Source: Apostichopus japonicus
Taxonomy: Eukaryota > Echinodermata > Holothuroidea > Aspidochirotida > Stichopodidae
Assembly: GCF_037975245.1 (NCBI RefSeq)
Contig: NC_092564.1
Coordinates: 29,193,484 to 29,257,483, forward strand
Reading direction: 5' to 3'
DNA: 64,000 bases
In this document: piece by piece, positions 1-11,690 of the stretch
How positions within the stretch are numbered: position 1 is the stretch's first letter
Layout: every line of letters begins with the position of its first letter
The notes under the pieces: generated by a model
What the model was told of the DNA's origin: nothing
Databases searched by the model: none
What the model saw: only the letters and a program-made list of their open reading frames with translations
Translations under genes and position numbers: made by a program

Positions 1-2038
1 ATTTAACACGTCTGCCACTCCCACCAGGGATGGGAAAGCCCCGGATGCTATTGCAACTATTAATATATCTAGAAATTGGCTCAATAAATAACACATACAG
101 AACCGGTGAAAGGGGGCAGCCCTGCCTCACCCCTCGAGCAATGGGTATGATATCAGAGAGATTTCCGTTGATAAGAATACGACTGTAAATATTGTTGTAC
201 AAAATAGTCACCCATTTTCGAAAATTGCTACCAAACCGTAACTTCTCGAGAACTCTCATAAGAAATGACCAAGAAACTTTATCGAAAGCTTTGTGTTGGT
301 CGATTGAGATGAGGGCACAATCAATTTTCTTCATGGCAGAATAATCAATTATATCTCTAATTATGAACATATTATCGTGAATAGATCTGCCAGGGACAGA
401 ACACGTTTGATGCTCGTTTACAATAGTGGGCAATACTTTAGACATTCTGATTTGTAGAACCTTCGAGATCAGTTTATAGTCTGTGTTAAGCAGACTGATT
501 GGACGCCAATTGGTTGGGTCAGTCTTATCACCTTTCTTTGGGAGAAGTGTAACGATGCCTGTACGCTGAGACATTGACATAGTGCCAGTTTTGAAAATGT
601 TGTTATAAACACCGAGGAGGTCTTCGCCCAACATATCTAGGAAGGAGGAATAGAATTCATATGGAAGACCATCAATACCCGGAGATTTGTTATTGGAAGC
701 AAGCGACAGAGCAATCTTTATCTCATCTAGAGTGATAGGTTTTTCAAGACTTTCAATGTCCTCATCATTTAACATGTTGTGCAAACTATTAATGAAAACA
801 TCTTGAGAACTCTCGTCAAACCCTTCGTGGTTGGAATAGAGATCACTAAAGAATTTGTGGAAAACCTCTATAATTTCCTTATTATTGCAGGTAATATTAC
901 CGTCCGGTTTGCGGACTTGATGAACAACTTTCTGATCGGCTTGACGTTTTTCTTTTCTAAAGAAAAAGGCAGATGGTTTTTCCCCTTCTTCAAGAAATTG
1001 AGCTCTGGAACGAATGTAAGCACCTCTTAACTCAGTGTTAATAATATCATCGATTTCCTGAGAATTTGAAGTCGCACAAAGCGTTTGAAGCTCTTTAAGC
1101 CGATTTCTCTTCTGACGAGCAATGCGGGAGCTGTGCCGAACCGCAAGCGTTTTAATTCTAGACTTAACGTTCTCCCACCAATCAGATAAAGCATTAAAAC
1201 CTGGCTTCAGAGTGGACCAAAGCTTATAATAAACACGTAATTCTTTGCAGAATTCCTTATCATTGTTGAGAGACACATTGTACTTCCAATAACCTTTCCC
1301 CCGAGTAGCAGTGTGAGGAATTTTGATGTTGACCTGAATAGGCTTATGGTCAGAATAAGGGATCGGCGACGTAGTCGCTTTGTTGACAAAAAAATCTCTC
1401 GAAGAGTAGATTCGATCAAGTCTAGAACTTTGACTGTTGTTAAAACGAAACCAGGTATGACCGGGTATGGTGGGGTGGATAACCCTATAACAATCAACAA
1501 GATTATAAGTGACAATAAGATCGTTGATCTCATCCCGGCCTACAAAAGCAGAACGGTTGGACGAAATGTTTGAGCGATCGATGTCATCCAATACACAGTT
1601 AAAATCGCCCCCCAAAATAATAGGGTCGTAACCACGGGTGTAAGTGTAAATTTGCCTGAAAAACGCTTTCCTTTCACTCGGGGCGTTAGGCGCATAAATG
1701 TTACAAACCCGTACAGTACTGTTATGAATAGTGCAGAGGGCAGAAATGCAACGACCAGAGGTATCGTGTCTTACTTGCGAAATGACGCAACACAGTTTAC
1801 TACTGAAAGCAATACCCACCCCACAAGAGTGATTAGAAGAACTAGGGGAGAAAATGAAAGGACCACCCCATTGACGTCTGAAAAATTGAGAGTCGGCACT
1901 ATCCGACAAATACAGTTCTTGCAGAAGAATAATATCAAAATTGAATATCTTAGCCCATTGTAAAATCTTTGAACATTTTTTGTTGTCTCTTAGTCCATTA
2001 ACGTTAAGTGAAGCAATCGATAGGTTCATAGTAGCCAT
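1..2038 (-). CDS. Tx1/L1-type LINE ORF2 (APE endonuclease + reverse transcriptase), runs off left edge
   Basis: This ORF starts at ATG 2038 (a second in-frame ATG lies 9 nt on) and I found no stop in its frame down to base 1, so at least 679 codons are open. The N-terminal part reads as an apurinic-type endonuclease: SIASLNVNGLRDN at the start, ILLQE, GGDFNCV, and SDH near codon 220. The RT core follows with NKSPGIDGLPYEFY, WRPISLLNTDYKLISK, motif A DQHKAFDKVSW and RGVRQGCPLSPVLY. The C-terminal part, including the YxDD block, lies outside the window. ORF1 ends 57 nt upstream, the usual two-ORF LINE arrangement. Motifs and the paired ORF1 fit the Tx1 branch of L1-like LINEs. With no stop or frameshift seen, the copy looks young and possibly active. 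Confidence 0.92.
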   Translation of the reverse strand, partial: MATMNLSIASLNVNGLRDNKKCSKILQWAKIFNFDIILLQELYLSDSADSQFFRRQWGGPFIFSPSSSNHSCGVGIAFSSKLCCVISQVRHDTSGRCISALCTIHNSTVRVCNIYAPNAPSERKAFFRQIYTYTRGYDPIILGGDFNCVLDDIDRSNISSNRSAFVGRDEINDLIVTYNLVDCYRVIHPTIPGHTWFRFNNSQSSRLDRIYSSRDFFVNKATTSPIPYSDHKPIQVNIKIPHTATRGKGYWKYNVSLNNDKEFCKELRVYYKLWSTLKPGFNALSDWWENVKSRIKTLAVRHSSRIARQKRNRLKELQTLCATSNSQEIDDIINTELRGAYIRSRAQFLEEGEKPSAFFFRKEKRQADQKVVHQVRKPDGNITCNNKEIIEVFHKFFSDLYSNHEGFDESSQDVFINSLHNMLNDEDIESLEKPITLDEIKIALSLASNNKSPGIDGLPYEFYSSFLDMLGEDLLGVYNNIFKTGTMSMSQRTGIVTLLPKKGDKTDPTNWRPISLLNTDYKLISKVLQIRMSKVLPTIVNEHQTCSVPGRSIHDNMFIIRDIIDYSAMKKIDCALISIDQHKAFDKVSWSFLMRVLEKLRFGSNFRKWVTILYNNIYSRILINGNLSDIIPIARGVRQGCPLSPVLYVLFIEPISRYINSCNSIRGFPIPGGSGRRVK

Positions 2039-2095
2039 AGAGAGAGATAAAGTAAAGAACAGAACGAGATGTATACCACAATGAGATTCCGATGA

Positions 2096-3493
2096 TCAGG
2101 CATTCCTTAAAAAATACCTGTCGAAAAATTCTATCTCCTTTTTACTGACAAATTCTGGGTGCTCGTCAGCCATATGTAAGATCCATTCCTGGGGGGATTT
2201 ACACGTATTCTTGCATGACTTCATAGCACATGGGTACTTTGACGGTTTCAGCTTTGGGTGGGCGTTTAACAGGTGCTCTTTCAAAACGTGATACTCAGAA
2301 AAAACTTCCGGGCATCCCTTTGCTTTACATGAGTGCCATGGCTCATCCTCTAGAAAAATTTGTGACATTTTCACACTATCTTTGGGGTCCTCGGCGGGGA
2401 AGCGAAGACTTGACCTGGATCTTTCTGGTCTTTTGACTGCTTCAGGTTGGGAGACACTTTTTCTCTTGGGTCTTAAGCTGGGACGAAATTTATTATCCCC
2501 AACGATGTCCTCTTGTGACGATATTTCAGGTGAAGGTTTAGACTGTCTTCTTTCGCTGTTCGATACTTCCCGATGTTCTGTTTGAGGGGTGGCCCAGCTA
2601 CTTGATGCTAAAGACATTGTCTCCATAACCTCTGTGTTTTCGAACAAATCTGTGTCGCTATCGTTGATTGTTTGACTTTCTTCTTTTTTCTCTAGGTCCT
2701 GTGTCATACCTTGTGTATCGACCGTTTCGGCATTGGTGTTGCCGTCAGTTACTTTTGCCGTTGGCTCGTCAGTTTCTTCCGACATTGTTGCCTCTTGTTG
2801 CACGACAGCAGGACCCTTGACCCAGGCTCTGGCGGTAGGGCTGATTTTGTTCGCAAAGGAAATTGGGCAGCTACGAGAGGTGTGCCCCAACTTTTCGCAT
2901 ACGGTGCACTTAACTTCAGTCACACATTGCTTTGCTGTATGTCCAATTTCGTGACAGTTGTAGCACTTTATCTGGTCACAGTGTTTTGCTTCATGTCCGT
3001 TTGCTCCACATTTCAGGCAAGTTCTGGGCTGGCCTCTATATCGCACCCAACAGTTTCTTCCACCAAGTCTTAAGGATGAAGGGATGTCTTTGGTGATTTC
3101 AACCTGATACTGCCGAATCCCATTAAACACCTGTGGGTAGTCGGAAAGTGTAAGGAAACGACCACTCACAACTTTACCGTAACGGCCTAGAATATACCTC
3201 ACCACGTTGTCCCCCAATTCATACGGTACATGCAAAACCGTAACTAGCGTCGTGCAACCGGTATATGTTGTTGCAGTGCAGCAATCTGCACTCGATAGAG
3301 CAGGCCAAAACTTCTTCTTCAAATCTACTGTTTTGAAAGTCACGTCCCATAGTCTACCGGGGAGTTCCTGAACCGCCGTTAGATGTTCTCCGGGATCTAT
3401 GCACTTTTCCTTCAAAAGATTAAAAAGAACTGACTTCCCCTCGCTACAATCTAGGTGAAGCTGTATGGACGTGTCTCGACTAAGAGCAGCCAT
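2096..3493 (-). CDS. LINE ORF1: gag-like protein with CCHC zinc knuckles and C-terminal C2H2-like fingers
   Basis: The 465-residue ORF lies immediately upstream of LINE ORF2 on the same strand. Residues about 1-150 form a gag-like/RRM-type region. Residues about 158-212 hold three knuckles: CLKCGANGHEAKHC, CYNCHEIGHTAKQC and CTVCEKLGHTSRSC (CX2CX4HX4C). A low-complexity acidic and Ser-rich stretch with basic patches (RPKRKS) follows. The last about 85 residues carry two C2H2-like fingers (CKAKGCPEVF...H...H and CAMKSCKNTC...H...H). The order knuckles, linker, fingers is seen in Tx1-type ORF1 proteins, which bind element RNA. The start ATG lies about 16 nt from the junction with the satellite array, so the element's own 5' UTR is either extremely short or consists of array sequence. 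The ORF is intact. Confidence 0.9.
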   Translation of the reverse strand: MAALSRDTSIQLHLDCSEGKSVLFNLLKEKCIDPGEHLTAVQELPGRLWDVTFKTVDLKKKFWPALSSADCCTATTYTGCTTLVTVLHVPYELGDNVVRYILGRYGKVVSGRFLTLSDYPQVFNGIRQYQVEITKDIPSSLRLGGRNCWVRYRGQPRTCLKCGANGHEAKHCDQIKCYNCHEIGHTAKQCVTEVKCTVCEKLGHTSRSCPISFANKISPTARAWVKGPAVVQQEATMSEETDEPTAKVTDGNTNAETVDTQGMTQDLEKKEESQTINDSDTDLFENTEVMETMSLASSSWATPQTEHREVSNSERRQSKPSPEISSQEDIVGDNKFRPSLRPKRKSVSQPEAVKRPERSRSSLRFPAEDPKDSVKMSQIFLEDEPWHSCKAKGCPEVFSEYHVLKEHLLNAHPKLKPSKYPCAMKSCKNTCKSPQEWILHMADEHPEFVSKKEIEFFDRYFLRNA

Positions 3494-3510
3494 GTTGATT
3501 CATCATGTTC
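3494..3510 (-). other. Junction of LINE 5' end with the tandem array
   Basis: Read on the - strand, an array monomer runs through its A-box-like segment to about 3510, then switches to about 16 nt of non-array sequence before the ORF1 ATG. The break falls in the part of the monomer between the A and B boxes, equivalent to the anticodon arm of a tRNA. The short leader contains two out-of-frame ATGs. The matching 3' junction of the LINE is outside the window. Confidence 0.6.
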
Positions 3511-3634
3511 GCTCTCGAGGTACAGAGCAACCAACCGCGCCACGACAGCAGTTGATATAAATCTATGTTCGTTTCTAATACTTAAAGTTCCAGAGACCGT
3601 ATGGGATCGCGGCAAAAGCAAACTGCCCCCACCT

Positions 3635-3697
3635 GGTCTCGAGCCCGCGATCCAAAATACGTCACGCTCTCGAGGTACAGAGCAACCAACCGCGCCA
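3635..3697 (-). promoter_or_regulatory. tRNA-like internal Pol III promoter (A and B boxes) in a representative monomer
   Basis: On the - strand, 3697-3686 reads TGGCGCGGTTGG, one mismatch from the eukaryotic A-box core TGGCNNAGTTGG. 3645-3635 reads GGCTCGAGACC, one mismatch from the B box GGTTCGANNCC. The boxes start 52 nt apart, within normal tRNA spacing. The same pair recurs in essentially every monomer. The D-arm-like and T-arm-like parts pair only partly and no convincing cloverleaf or anticodon arm forms, so this is a tRNA-derived (SINE-head-like) sequence rather than a functional tRNA gene. Transcription is not shown. Confidence 0.65.
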
Positions 3698-3892
3698 CGA
3701 CAGCAGTTGATATAAATCTATGTTCGTTTCTAATACTTAAAGTTTCCAGAGACCGTATGAGATCGCGGCAAAAGCAAATTGCCCCCACCTGGTCTCGAGC
3801 CCGCGATCCAAAATACGTCACGCTCTCGAGGTACAGAGCAACCAACCGCGCCACGACAGCAGTTGATATAAATCTATGTTCGTTTCTAATAC

Positions 3893-5136
3893 TTAAAGTT
3901 CCAGAGACCGTATAAGATCGCGGCAAAAGCAAACTGCCCCCACCTGGTCTCGAGCCCGCGATCCAAAATACGTCACGCTCTCGAGGTACAGAGCAACCAA
4001 CCGCGCCACGACAGCAGTTGATATAAATCTATGTTCGTTTCTAATACTTAAAGTTTCCAGAGACCGTATGAGATCGCGGCAAAAGCAAATTGCCCCCACC
4101 TGGTCTCGAGCCCGCGATCCAAAATACGTGACGCTCTCGAGGTACAGAGCAACCAACCGCGCCACGACAGCAGTTGATATAAATCTATGTTCGTTTCTAA
4201 TACTTAAAGTTTCCAGAGACCGTATGAGATCGCGGCAAAAGCAAACTGCCCCCACCTGGTCTCGAGCCCGCGATCCAAAATACGTCACGCTCTCGAGGTA
4301 CAGAGCAACCAACCGCGCCACGACAGCAGTTGATATAAATCTATGTTCGTTTCTAATACTTAAAGTTCCAGAGACCGTATGAGATCGCGGCAAAAGCAAA
4401 CTGCCCCCACCTGGTCTCGAGCCCGCGATCCAAAATACGTCACGCTCTCGAGGTACAGAGCAACCAACCGCGCCACGACAGCAGTTGATATAAATCTATG
4501 TTCGTTTCTAATACTTAAAGTTCCAGAGACCGTATAAGATCGCGGCAAAAGCAAACTGCCCCCACCTGGTCTCGAGCCCGCGATCCAAAATACGTCACGC
4601 TCTCGAGGTACAGAGCAACCAACCGCGCCACGACAGCAGTTGATATAAATCTATGTTCGTTTCTAATACTTAAAGTTTCCAGAGACCGTATGAGATCGCG
4701 GCAAAAGCAAATTGCCCCCACCTGGTCTCGAGCCCGCGATCCAAAATACGTGACGCTCTCGAGGTACAGAGCAACCAACCGCGCCACGACAGCAGTTGAT
4801 ATAAATCTATGTTCGTTTCTAATACTTAAAGTTTCCAGAGACCGTATGAGATCGCGGCAAAAGCAAACTGCCCCCACCTGGTCTCGAGCCCGCGATCCAA
4901 AATACGTCACGCTCTCGAGGTACAGAGCAACCAACCGCGCCACGACAGCAGTTGATATAAATCTATGTTCGTTTCTAATACTTAAAGTTCCAGAGACCGT
5001 ATGAGATCGCGGCAAAAGCAAACTGCCCCCACCTGGTCTCGAGCCCGCGATCCAAAATACGTCACGCTCTCGAGGTACAGAGCAACCAACCGCGCCACGA
5101 CAGCAGTTGATATAAATCTATGTTCGTTTCTAATAC
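3893..5136. repeat. Four-monomer higher-order repeat, two copies (period 622 bp)
   Basis: Blocks starting at 3893 and 4515 share the same order of variant monomers (GTATAAG, GTATGAG with ATTGCC, GTATGAG, GTATGAG) at an exact 622-bp offset. This shows that four-unit blocks were copied together. Confidence 0.75.
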
Positions 5137-6033
5137 TTAAAGTTTCCAGAGACCGTATGAGATCGCGGCAAAAGCAAACTGCGACCACCTGGTCTCGAGC
5201 CCGCGATCCAAAATACGTCACGCTCTCGAGGTACAGAGCAACCAACCGCGCCACGACAGCAGTTGATATAAATCTATGTTCGTTTCTAATACTTAAAGTT
5301 AAAGAGACCGTATGAGATCGCGGCAAAAGCTAACTGCCCCCACCTGGTCTCGAGCCCGCGATCCAAAATACGTCACGCTCTCGAGGTACAGAGCAACCAA
5401 CCGCGCCACGACAGCACTTGATATAAATCTATGTTCGTTTCTAATACTTAAAGTTCCCAGAGACCGTATAAGATCGCGGCAAAAGGAAACTGCCCCCACC
5501 TGGTCTCGAGCCCGCGATCCAAAATACGTCACGCTCTCGAGGTACAGAGCAACCAACCGCGCCACGACAGCAGTTGATATAAATCTATGTTCGTTTCTAA
5601 TACTTAAAGTTCCCAGAGACCGTATGGGATCGCGGAAAAAGCTAACTGCCCCCACCTGGTCTCGAGCCCGCGATCCAAAATACGTCACGCTCTCGAGGTA
5701 CAGAGCAACCAACCGCGCCACGACAGCAGTTGATATAAATCTATGTTCGTTTCTAATACTTAAAGTTCCCAGAGACCGTATGAGATCGCGACAAAAGCAA
5801 ATTGCCCCCACCTGGTCTCGAGCCCGCGATCCAAAATACGTCACGCTCTCGAGGTACAGAGCAACCAACCGCGCCACGACAGCAGTTGATATAAATCTAT
5901 GTTCGTTTCTAATACTTAAAGTTTCCAGAGACCGTATAAGATCGCGGCAAAAGCAAACTGCCCCCACCTGGTCTCGAGCCCGCGATCCAAAATACGTCAC
6001 GCTCTCGAGGTACAGAGCAACCAACCGCGCCAC
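4982..6033. repeat. Higher-order block with the AAGTTAAAGAG monomer; copied at 8251-9302 and 14003-15054
   Basis: This block holds rare monomer variants in fixed order: CTGCGACCACC, then AAGTTAAAGAGACC, GCACTTGATA, AAAAGGAAACTG, then GTATGGGATCGCGGAAAAAGC. The same series recurs at offsets of 3269 bp (21 monomers) and 9021 bp. Small differences, such as TCTAGTACTT only in the later copies, show that the 8251 and 14003 copies are closer to each other than to this one. Confidence 0.8.
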
Positions 6034-9000
6034 GACAGCAGTTGATATAAATCTATGTTCGTTTCTAATACTTAAAGTTCCAGAGACCGTATGAGATCGC
6101 GGAAAAAGCTAACTGCCCCCACCTGGTCTCGAGCCCGCGATCCAAAATACGTCACGCTCTCGAGGTACAGAGCAACCAACCGCGCCACGACAGCAGTTGA
6201 TATAAATCTATGTTCGTTTCTAATACTTAAAGTTCCCAGAGACCGTACCAGATCGCGGCAAAAGCAAACTGCCCCCACCTGGTCTCGAGCCCGCGATCCA
6301 AAATACGTCACGCTCTCGAGGTACAGAGCAACCAACCGCGCCACGACAGAAGTTGATATAAATCTATGTTCGTTTCTAATGCTTAAAGTTCCCAGAGACC
6401 GTACCAGATCGCGGCAAAAGCAAACTGCCCCCACCTGGTCTCGAGCCCGCGATCCAAAATACGTCACGCTCTCGAGGTACAGAGCAACCAACCGCGCCAC
6501 GACAGCAGTTGATATAAATCTATGTTCGTTTCTAATACTTAAAGTTCCCAGAGACCGTACAAGATCGCGGCAAAAGCAAACTGCCCCCACCTGGTCTCGA
6601 GCCCGCGATCCAAAATACGTCACGCTCTCGAGGTACAGAGCAACCAACCGCGCCACGACAGCAGTTGATATAAATCTATGTTCGTTTCTAATACTTAAAG
6701 TTTCCAGAGACCGTATGAGATCGCGGCAAAAGCAAACTGCCCCCACCTGGTCTCGAGCCCGCGATCCAAAATACGTCACGCTCTCGAGGTACAGAGCAAC
6801 CAACCGCGCCACGACAGCAGTTGATATAAATCTATGTTCGTTTCTAATACTTAAAGTTCCCAGAGACCGTATGAGATCGCGACAAAAGCAAATTGCCCCC
6901 ACCTGGTCTCGAGCCCGCGATCCAAAATACGTCACGCTCTCGAGGTACAGAGCAACCAACCGCGCCACGACAGCAGTTGATATAAATCTATGTTCGTTTC
7001 TAATACTTAAAGTTTCCAGAGACCGTATAAGATCGCGGCAAAAGCAAACTGCCCCCACCTGGTCTCGAGCCCGCGATCCAAAATACGTCACGCTCTCGAG
7101 GTACAGAGCAACCAACCGCGCCACGACAGCAGTTGATATAAATCTATGTTCGTTTCTAATACTTAAAGTTCCAGAGACCGTATGAGATCGCGGAAAAAGC
7201 TAACTGCCCCCACCTGGTCTCGAGCCCGCGATCCAAAATACGTCACGCTCTCGAGGTACAGAGCAACCAACCGCGCCACGACAGCAGTTGATATAAATCT
7301 ATGTTCGTTTCTAATACTTAAAGTTCCCAGAGACCGTACCAGATCGCGGCAAAAGCAAACTGCCCCCACCTGGTCTCGAGCCCGCGATCCAAAATACGTC
7401 ACGCTCTCGAGGTACAGAGCAACCAACCGCGCCACGACAGAAGTTGATATAAATCTATGTTCGTTTCTAATGCTTAAAGTTCCCAGAGACCGTACCAGAT
7501 CGCGGCAAAAGCAAACTGCCCCCACCTGGTCTCGAGCCCGCGATCCAAAATACGTCACGCTCTCGAGGTACAGAGCAACCAACCGCGCCACGACAGCAGT
7601 TGATATAAATCTATGTTCGTTTCTAATACTTAAAGTTCCAGAGACCGTATAAGATCGCGGCAAAAGCAAACTGCCCCCACCTGGTCTCGAGCCCGCGATC
7701 CAAAATACGTCACGCTCTCGAGGTACAGAGCAACCAACCGCGCCACGACAGCAGTTGATATAAATCTATGTTCGTTTCTAATACTTAAAGTTCCAGAGAC
7801 GTTATGAGATCGCGGAAAAAGCAAACTGCCCCCACCTGGTCTCGAGCCCGCGATCCAAAATACGTCACGCTCTCGAGGTACAGAGCAACCAACCGCGCCA
7901 CGACAGCAGTTGATATAAATCTATGTTCGTTTCTAATACTTAAAGTTCCAGAGACCGTACCAGATCGCGGCAAAAGCAAACTGCCCCCACCTGGTCTCGA
8001 GCCCGCGATCCAAAATACGTCACGCTCTCGAGGTACAGAGCAACCAACCGCGCCACGACAGAAGTTGATATAAATCTATGTTCGTTTCTAATGCTTAAAG
8101 TTCCCAGAGACCGTACCAGATCGCGGCAAAAGCAAACTGCCCCCACCTGGTCTCGAGCCCGCGATCCAAAATACGTCACGCTCTCGAGGTACAGAGCAAC
8201 CAACCGCGCCACGACAGCAGTTGATATAAATCAATGTTCGTTTCTAATACTTAAAGTTCCAGAGACCGTATGAGATCGCGGCAAAAGCAAACTGCCCCCA
8301 CCTGGTCTCGAGCCCGCGATCCAAAATACGTCACGCTCTCGAGGTACAGAGCAACCAACCGCGCCACGACAGCAGTTGATATAAATCTATGTTCGTTTCT
8401 AATACTTAAAGTTTCCAGAGACCGTATAAGATCGCGGCAAAAGCAAACTGCGACCACCTGGTCTCGAGCCCGCGATCCAAAATACGTCACGCTCTCGAGG
8501 TACAGAGCAACCAACCGCGCTACGACAGCAGTTGATATAAATCTATGTTCGTTTCTAATACTTAAAGTTAAAGAGACCGTATGAGATCGCGGCAAAAGCT
8601 AACTGCCCCCACCTGGTCTCGAGCCCGCGATCCAAAATACGTCACGCTCTCGAGGTACAGAGCAACCAACCGCGCCACGACAGCACTTGATATAAATCTA
8701 TGTTCGTTTCTAATACTTAAAGTTCCCAGAGACCGTATAAGATCGCGGCAAAAGGAAACTGCCCCCACCTGGTCTCGAGCCCGCGATCCAAAATACGTCA
8801 CGCTCTCGAGGTACAGAGCAACCAACCGCGCCACGACAGCAGTTGATATAAATCTATGTTCGTTTCTAATACTTAAAGTTCCCAGAGACCGTATGGGATC
8901 GCGGAAAAAGCTAACTGCCCCCACCTGGTCTCGAGCCCGCGATCCAAAATACGTCACGCTCTCGAGGTACAGAGCAACCAACCGCGCCACGACAGCAGTT

Positions 9001-9359
9001 GATATAAATCTATGTTCGTTTCTAGTACTTAAAGTTCCCAGAGACCGTATGAGATCGCGGCAAAAGCAAACTGCCCCCACCTGGTCTCGAGCCCGCGATC
9101 CAAAATACGTCACGCTCTCGAGGTACAGAGCAACCAACCGCGCCACGACAGCAGTTGATATAAATCTATGTTCGTTTCTAATACTTAAAGTTTCCAGAGA
9201 CCGTATGAGATCGCGGCAAAAGCAAACTGCCCCCACCTGGTCTCGAGCCCGCGATCCAAAATACGTCACGCTCTCGAGGTACAGAGCAACCAACCGCGCC
9301 ACGACAGCAGTTGATATAAATCTATGTTCGTTTCTAATACTTAAAGTTCCAGAGACCGT

Positions 9360-11690
9360 ATGAGATCGCGGAAAAAGCTAACTGCCCCCACCTGGTCTCG
9401 AGCCCGCGATCCAAAATACGTCACGCTCTCGAGGTACAGAGCAACCAACCGCGCCACGACAGCAGTTGATATAAATCAATGTTCGTTTCTAATACTTAAA
9501 GTTCCCAGAGACCGTACCAGATCGCGGCAAAAGCAAACTGCCCCCACCTGGTATCGAGCCCGCGATCCAAAATACGTCACGCTCTCGAGGTACAGAGCAA
9601 CCAACCGCGCCACGACAGAAGTTGATATAAATCTATGTTCGTTTCTAATGCTTAAAGTTCCCAGAGACCGTACCAGATCGCGGCAAAAGCAAACTGCCCC
9701 CACCTGGTCTCGAGCCCGCGATCCAAAATACGTCACGCTCTCGAGGTACAGAGCAACCAACCGCGCCACGACAGCAGTTGATATAAATCTATGTTCGTTT
9801 CTAATACTTAAAGTTCCAGAGACCGTATAAGATCGCGGCAAAAGCAAACTGCCCCCACCTGGTCTCGAGCCCGCGATCCAAAATACGTCACGCTCTCGAG
9901 GTACAGAGCAACCAACCGCGCCACGACAGCAGTTGATATAAATCTATGTTCGTTTCTAATACTTAAAGTTCCAGAGACGTTATGAGATCGCGGCAAAAGC
10001 AAACTGCCCCCACCTGGTCTCGAGCCCGCGATCCAAAATACGTCACGCTCTCGAGGTACAGAGCAACCAACCGCGCCACGACAGCAGTTGATATAAATCT
10101 ATGTTCGTTTCTAATACTTAAAGTTCCAGAGACCGTACCAGATCGCGGCAAAAGCAAACTGCCCCCACCTGGTCTCGAGCCCGCGATCCAAAATACGTCA
10201 CGCTCTCGAGGTACAGAGCAACCAACCGCGCCACGACAGAAGTTGATATAAATCTATGTTCGTTTCTAATGCTTAAAGTTCCCAGAGACCGTACCAGATC
10301 GCGGCAAAAGCAAACTGCCCCCACCTGGTCTCGAGCCCGCGATCCAAAATACGTCACGCTCTCGAGGTACAGAGCAACCAACCGCGCCACGACAGCAGTT
10401 GATATAAATCTATGTTCGTTTCTAATACTTAAAGTTCCCAGAGACCGTACCAGATCGCGGCAAAAGCAAACTGCCCCCACCTGGTCTCGAGCCCGCGATC
10501 CAAAATACGTCACGCTCTCGAGGTACAGAGCAACCAACCGCGCCACGACAGAAGTTGATATAAATCTATGTTCGTTTCTAATGCTTAAAGTTCCCAGAGA
10601 CCGTACCAGATCGCGGCAAAAGCAAACTGCCCCCACCTGGTCTCGAGCCCGCGATCCAAAATACGTCACGCTCTCGAGGTACAGAGCAACCAACCGCGCC
10701 ACGACAGCAGTTGATATAAATCTATGTTCGTTTCTAATACTTAAAGTTCCAGAGACCGTATAAGATCGCGGCAAAAGCAAACTGCCCCCACCTGGTCTCG
10801 AGCCCGCGATCCAAAATACGTCACGCTCTCGAGGTACAGAGCAACCAACCGCGCCACGACAGCAGTTGATATAAATCTATGTTCGTTTCTAATACTTAAA
10901 GTTCCAGAGACGTTATGAGATCGCGGAAAAAGCAAACTGCCCCCACCTGGTCTCGAGCCCGCGATCCAAAATACGTCACGCTCTCGAGGTACAGAGCAAC
11001 CAACCGCGCCACGACAGCAGTTGATATAAATCTATGTTCGTTTCTAATACTTAAAGTTCCAGAGACCGTATAAGATCGCGGCAAAAGCAAACTGCCCCCA
11101 CCTGGTCTCGAGCCCGCGATCCAAAATACGTCACGCTCTCGAGGTACAGAGCAACCAACCGCGCCACGACAGCAGTTGATATAAATCTATGTTCGTTTCT
11201 AATACTTAAAGTTCCAGAGACGTTATGAGATCGCGGAAAAAGCAAACTGCCCCCACCTGGTCTCGAGCCCGCGATCCAAAATACGTCACGCTCTCGAGGT
11301 ACAGAGCAACCAACCGCGCCACGACAGCAGTTGATATAAATCTATGTTCGTTTCTAATACTTAAAGTTCCAGAGACCGTACCAGATCGCGGCAAAAGCAA
11401 ACTGCCCCCACCTGGTCTCGAGCCCGCGATCCAAAATACGTCACGCTCTCGAGGTACAGAGCAACCAACCGCGCCACGACAGAAGTTGATATAAATCTAT
11501 GTTCGTTTCTAATGCTTAAAGTTCCCAGAGACCGTACCAGATCGCGGCAAAAGCAAACTGCCCCCACCTGGTCTCGAGCCCGCGATCCAAAATACGTCAC
11601 GCTCTCGAGGTACAGAGCAACCAACCGCGCCACGACAGCAGTTGATATAAATCAATGTTCGTTTCTAATACTTAAAGTTCCAGAGACCGT
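9360..11690. repeat. 15-monomer higher-order block, first copy of a 2331-bp tandem duplication
   Basis: Every diagnostic variant in this block reappears 2331 bp downstream (9808 to 12139, 10118 to 12449, 11206 to 13537 and so on). The one difference I found is at about 9553, GGTATCGAGCC here versus GGTCTCGAGCC in the second copy. Such identity implies a very recent duplication, or an assembly duplication. Confidence 0.85.

Noticed and set aside
1313-1963. + strand open frames within the Tx1 LINE
   Set aside because: They are antisense shadows of ORF2, whose - strand frame shows endonuclease motifs throughout.
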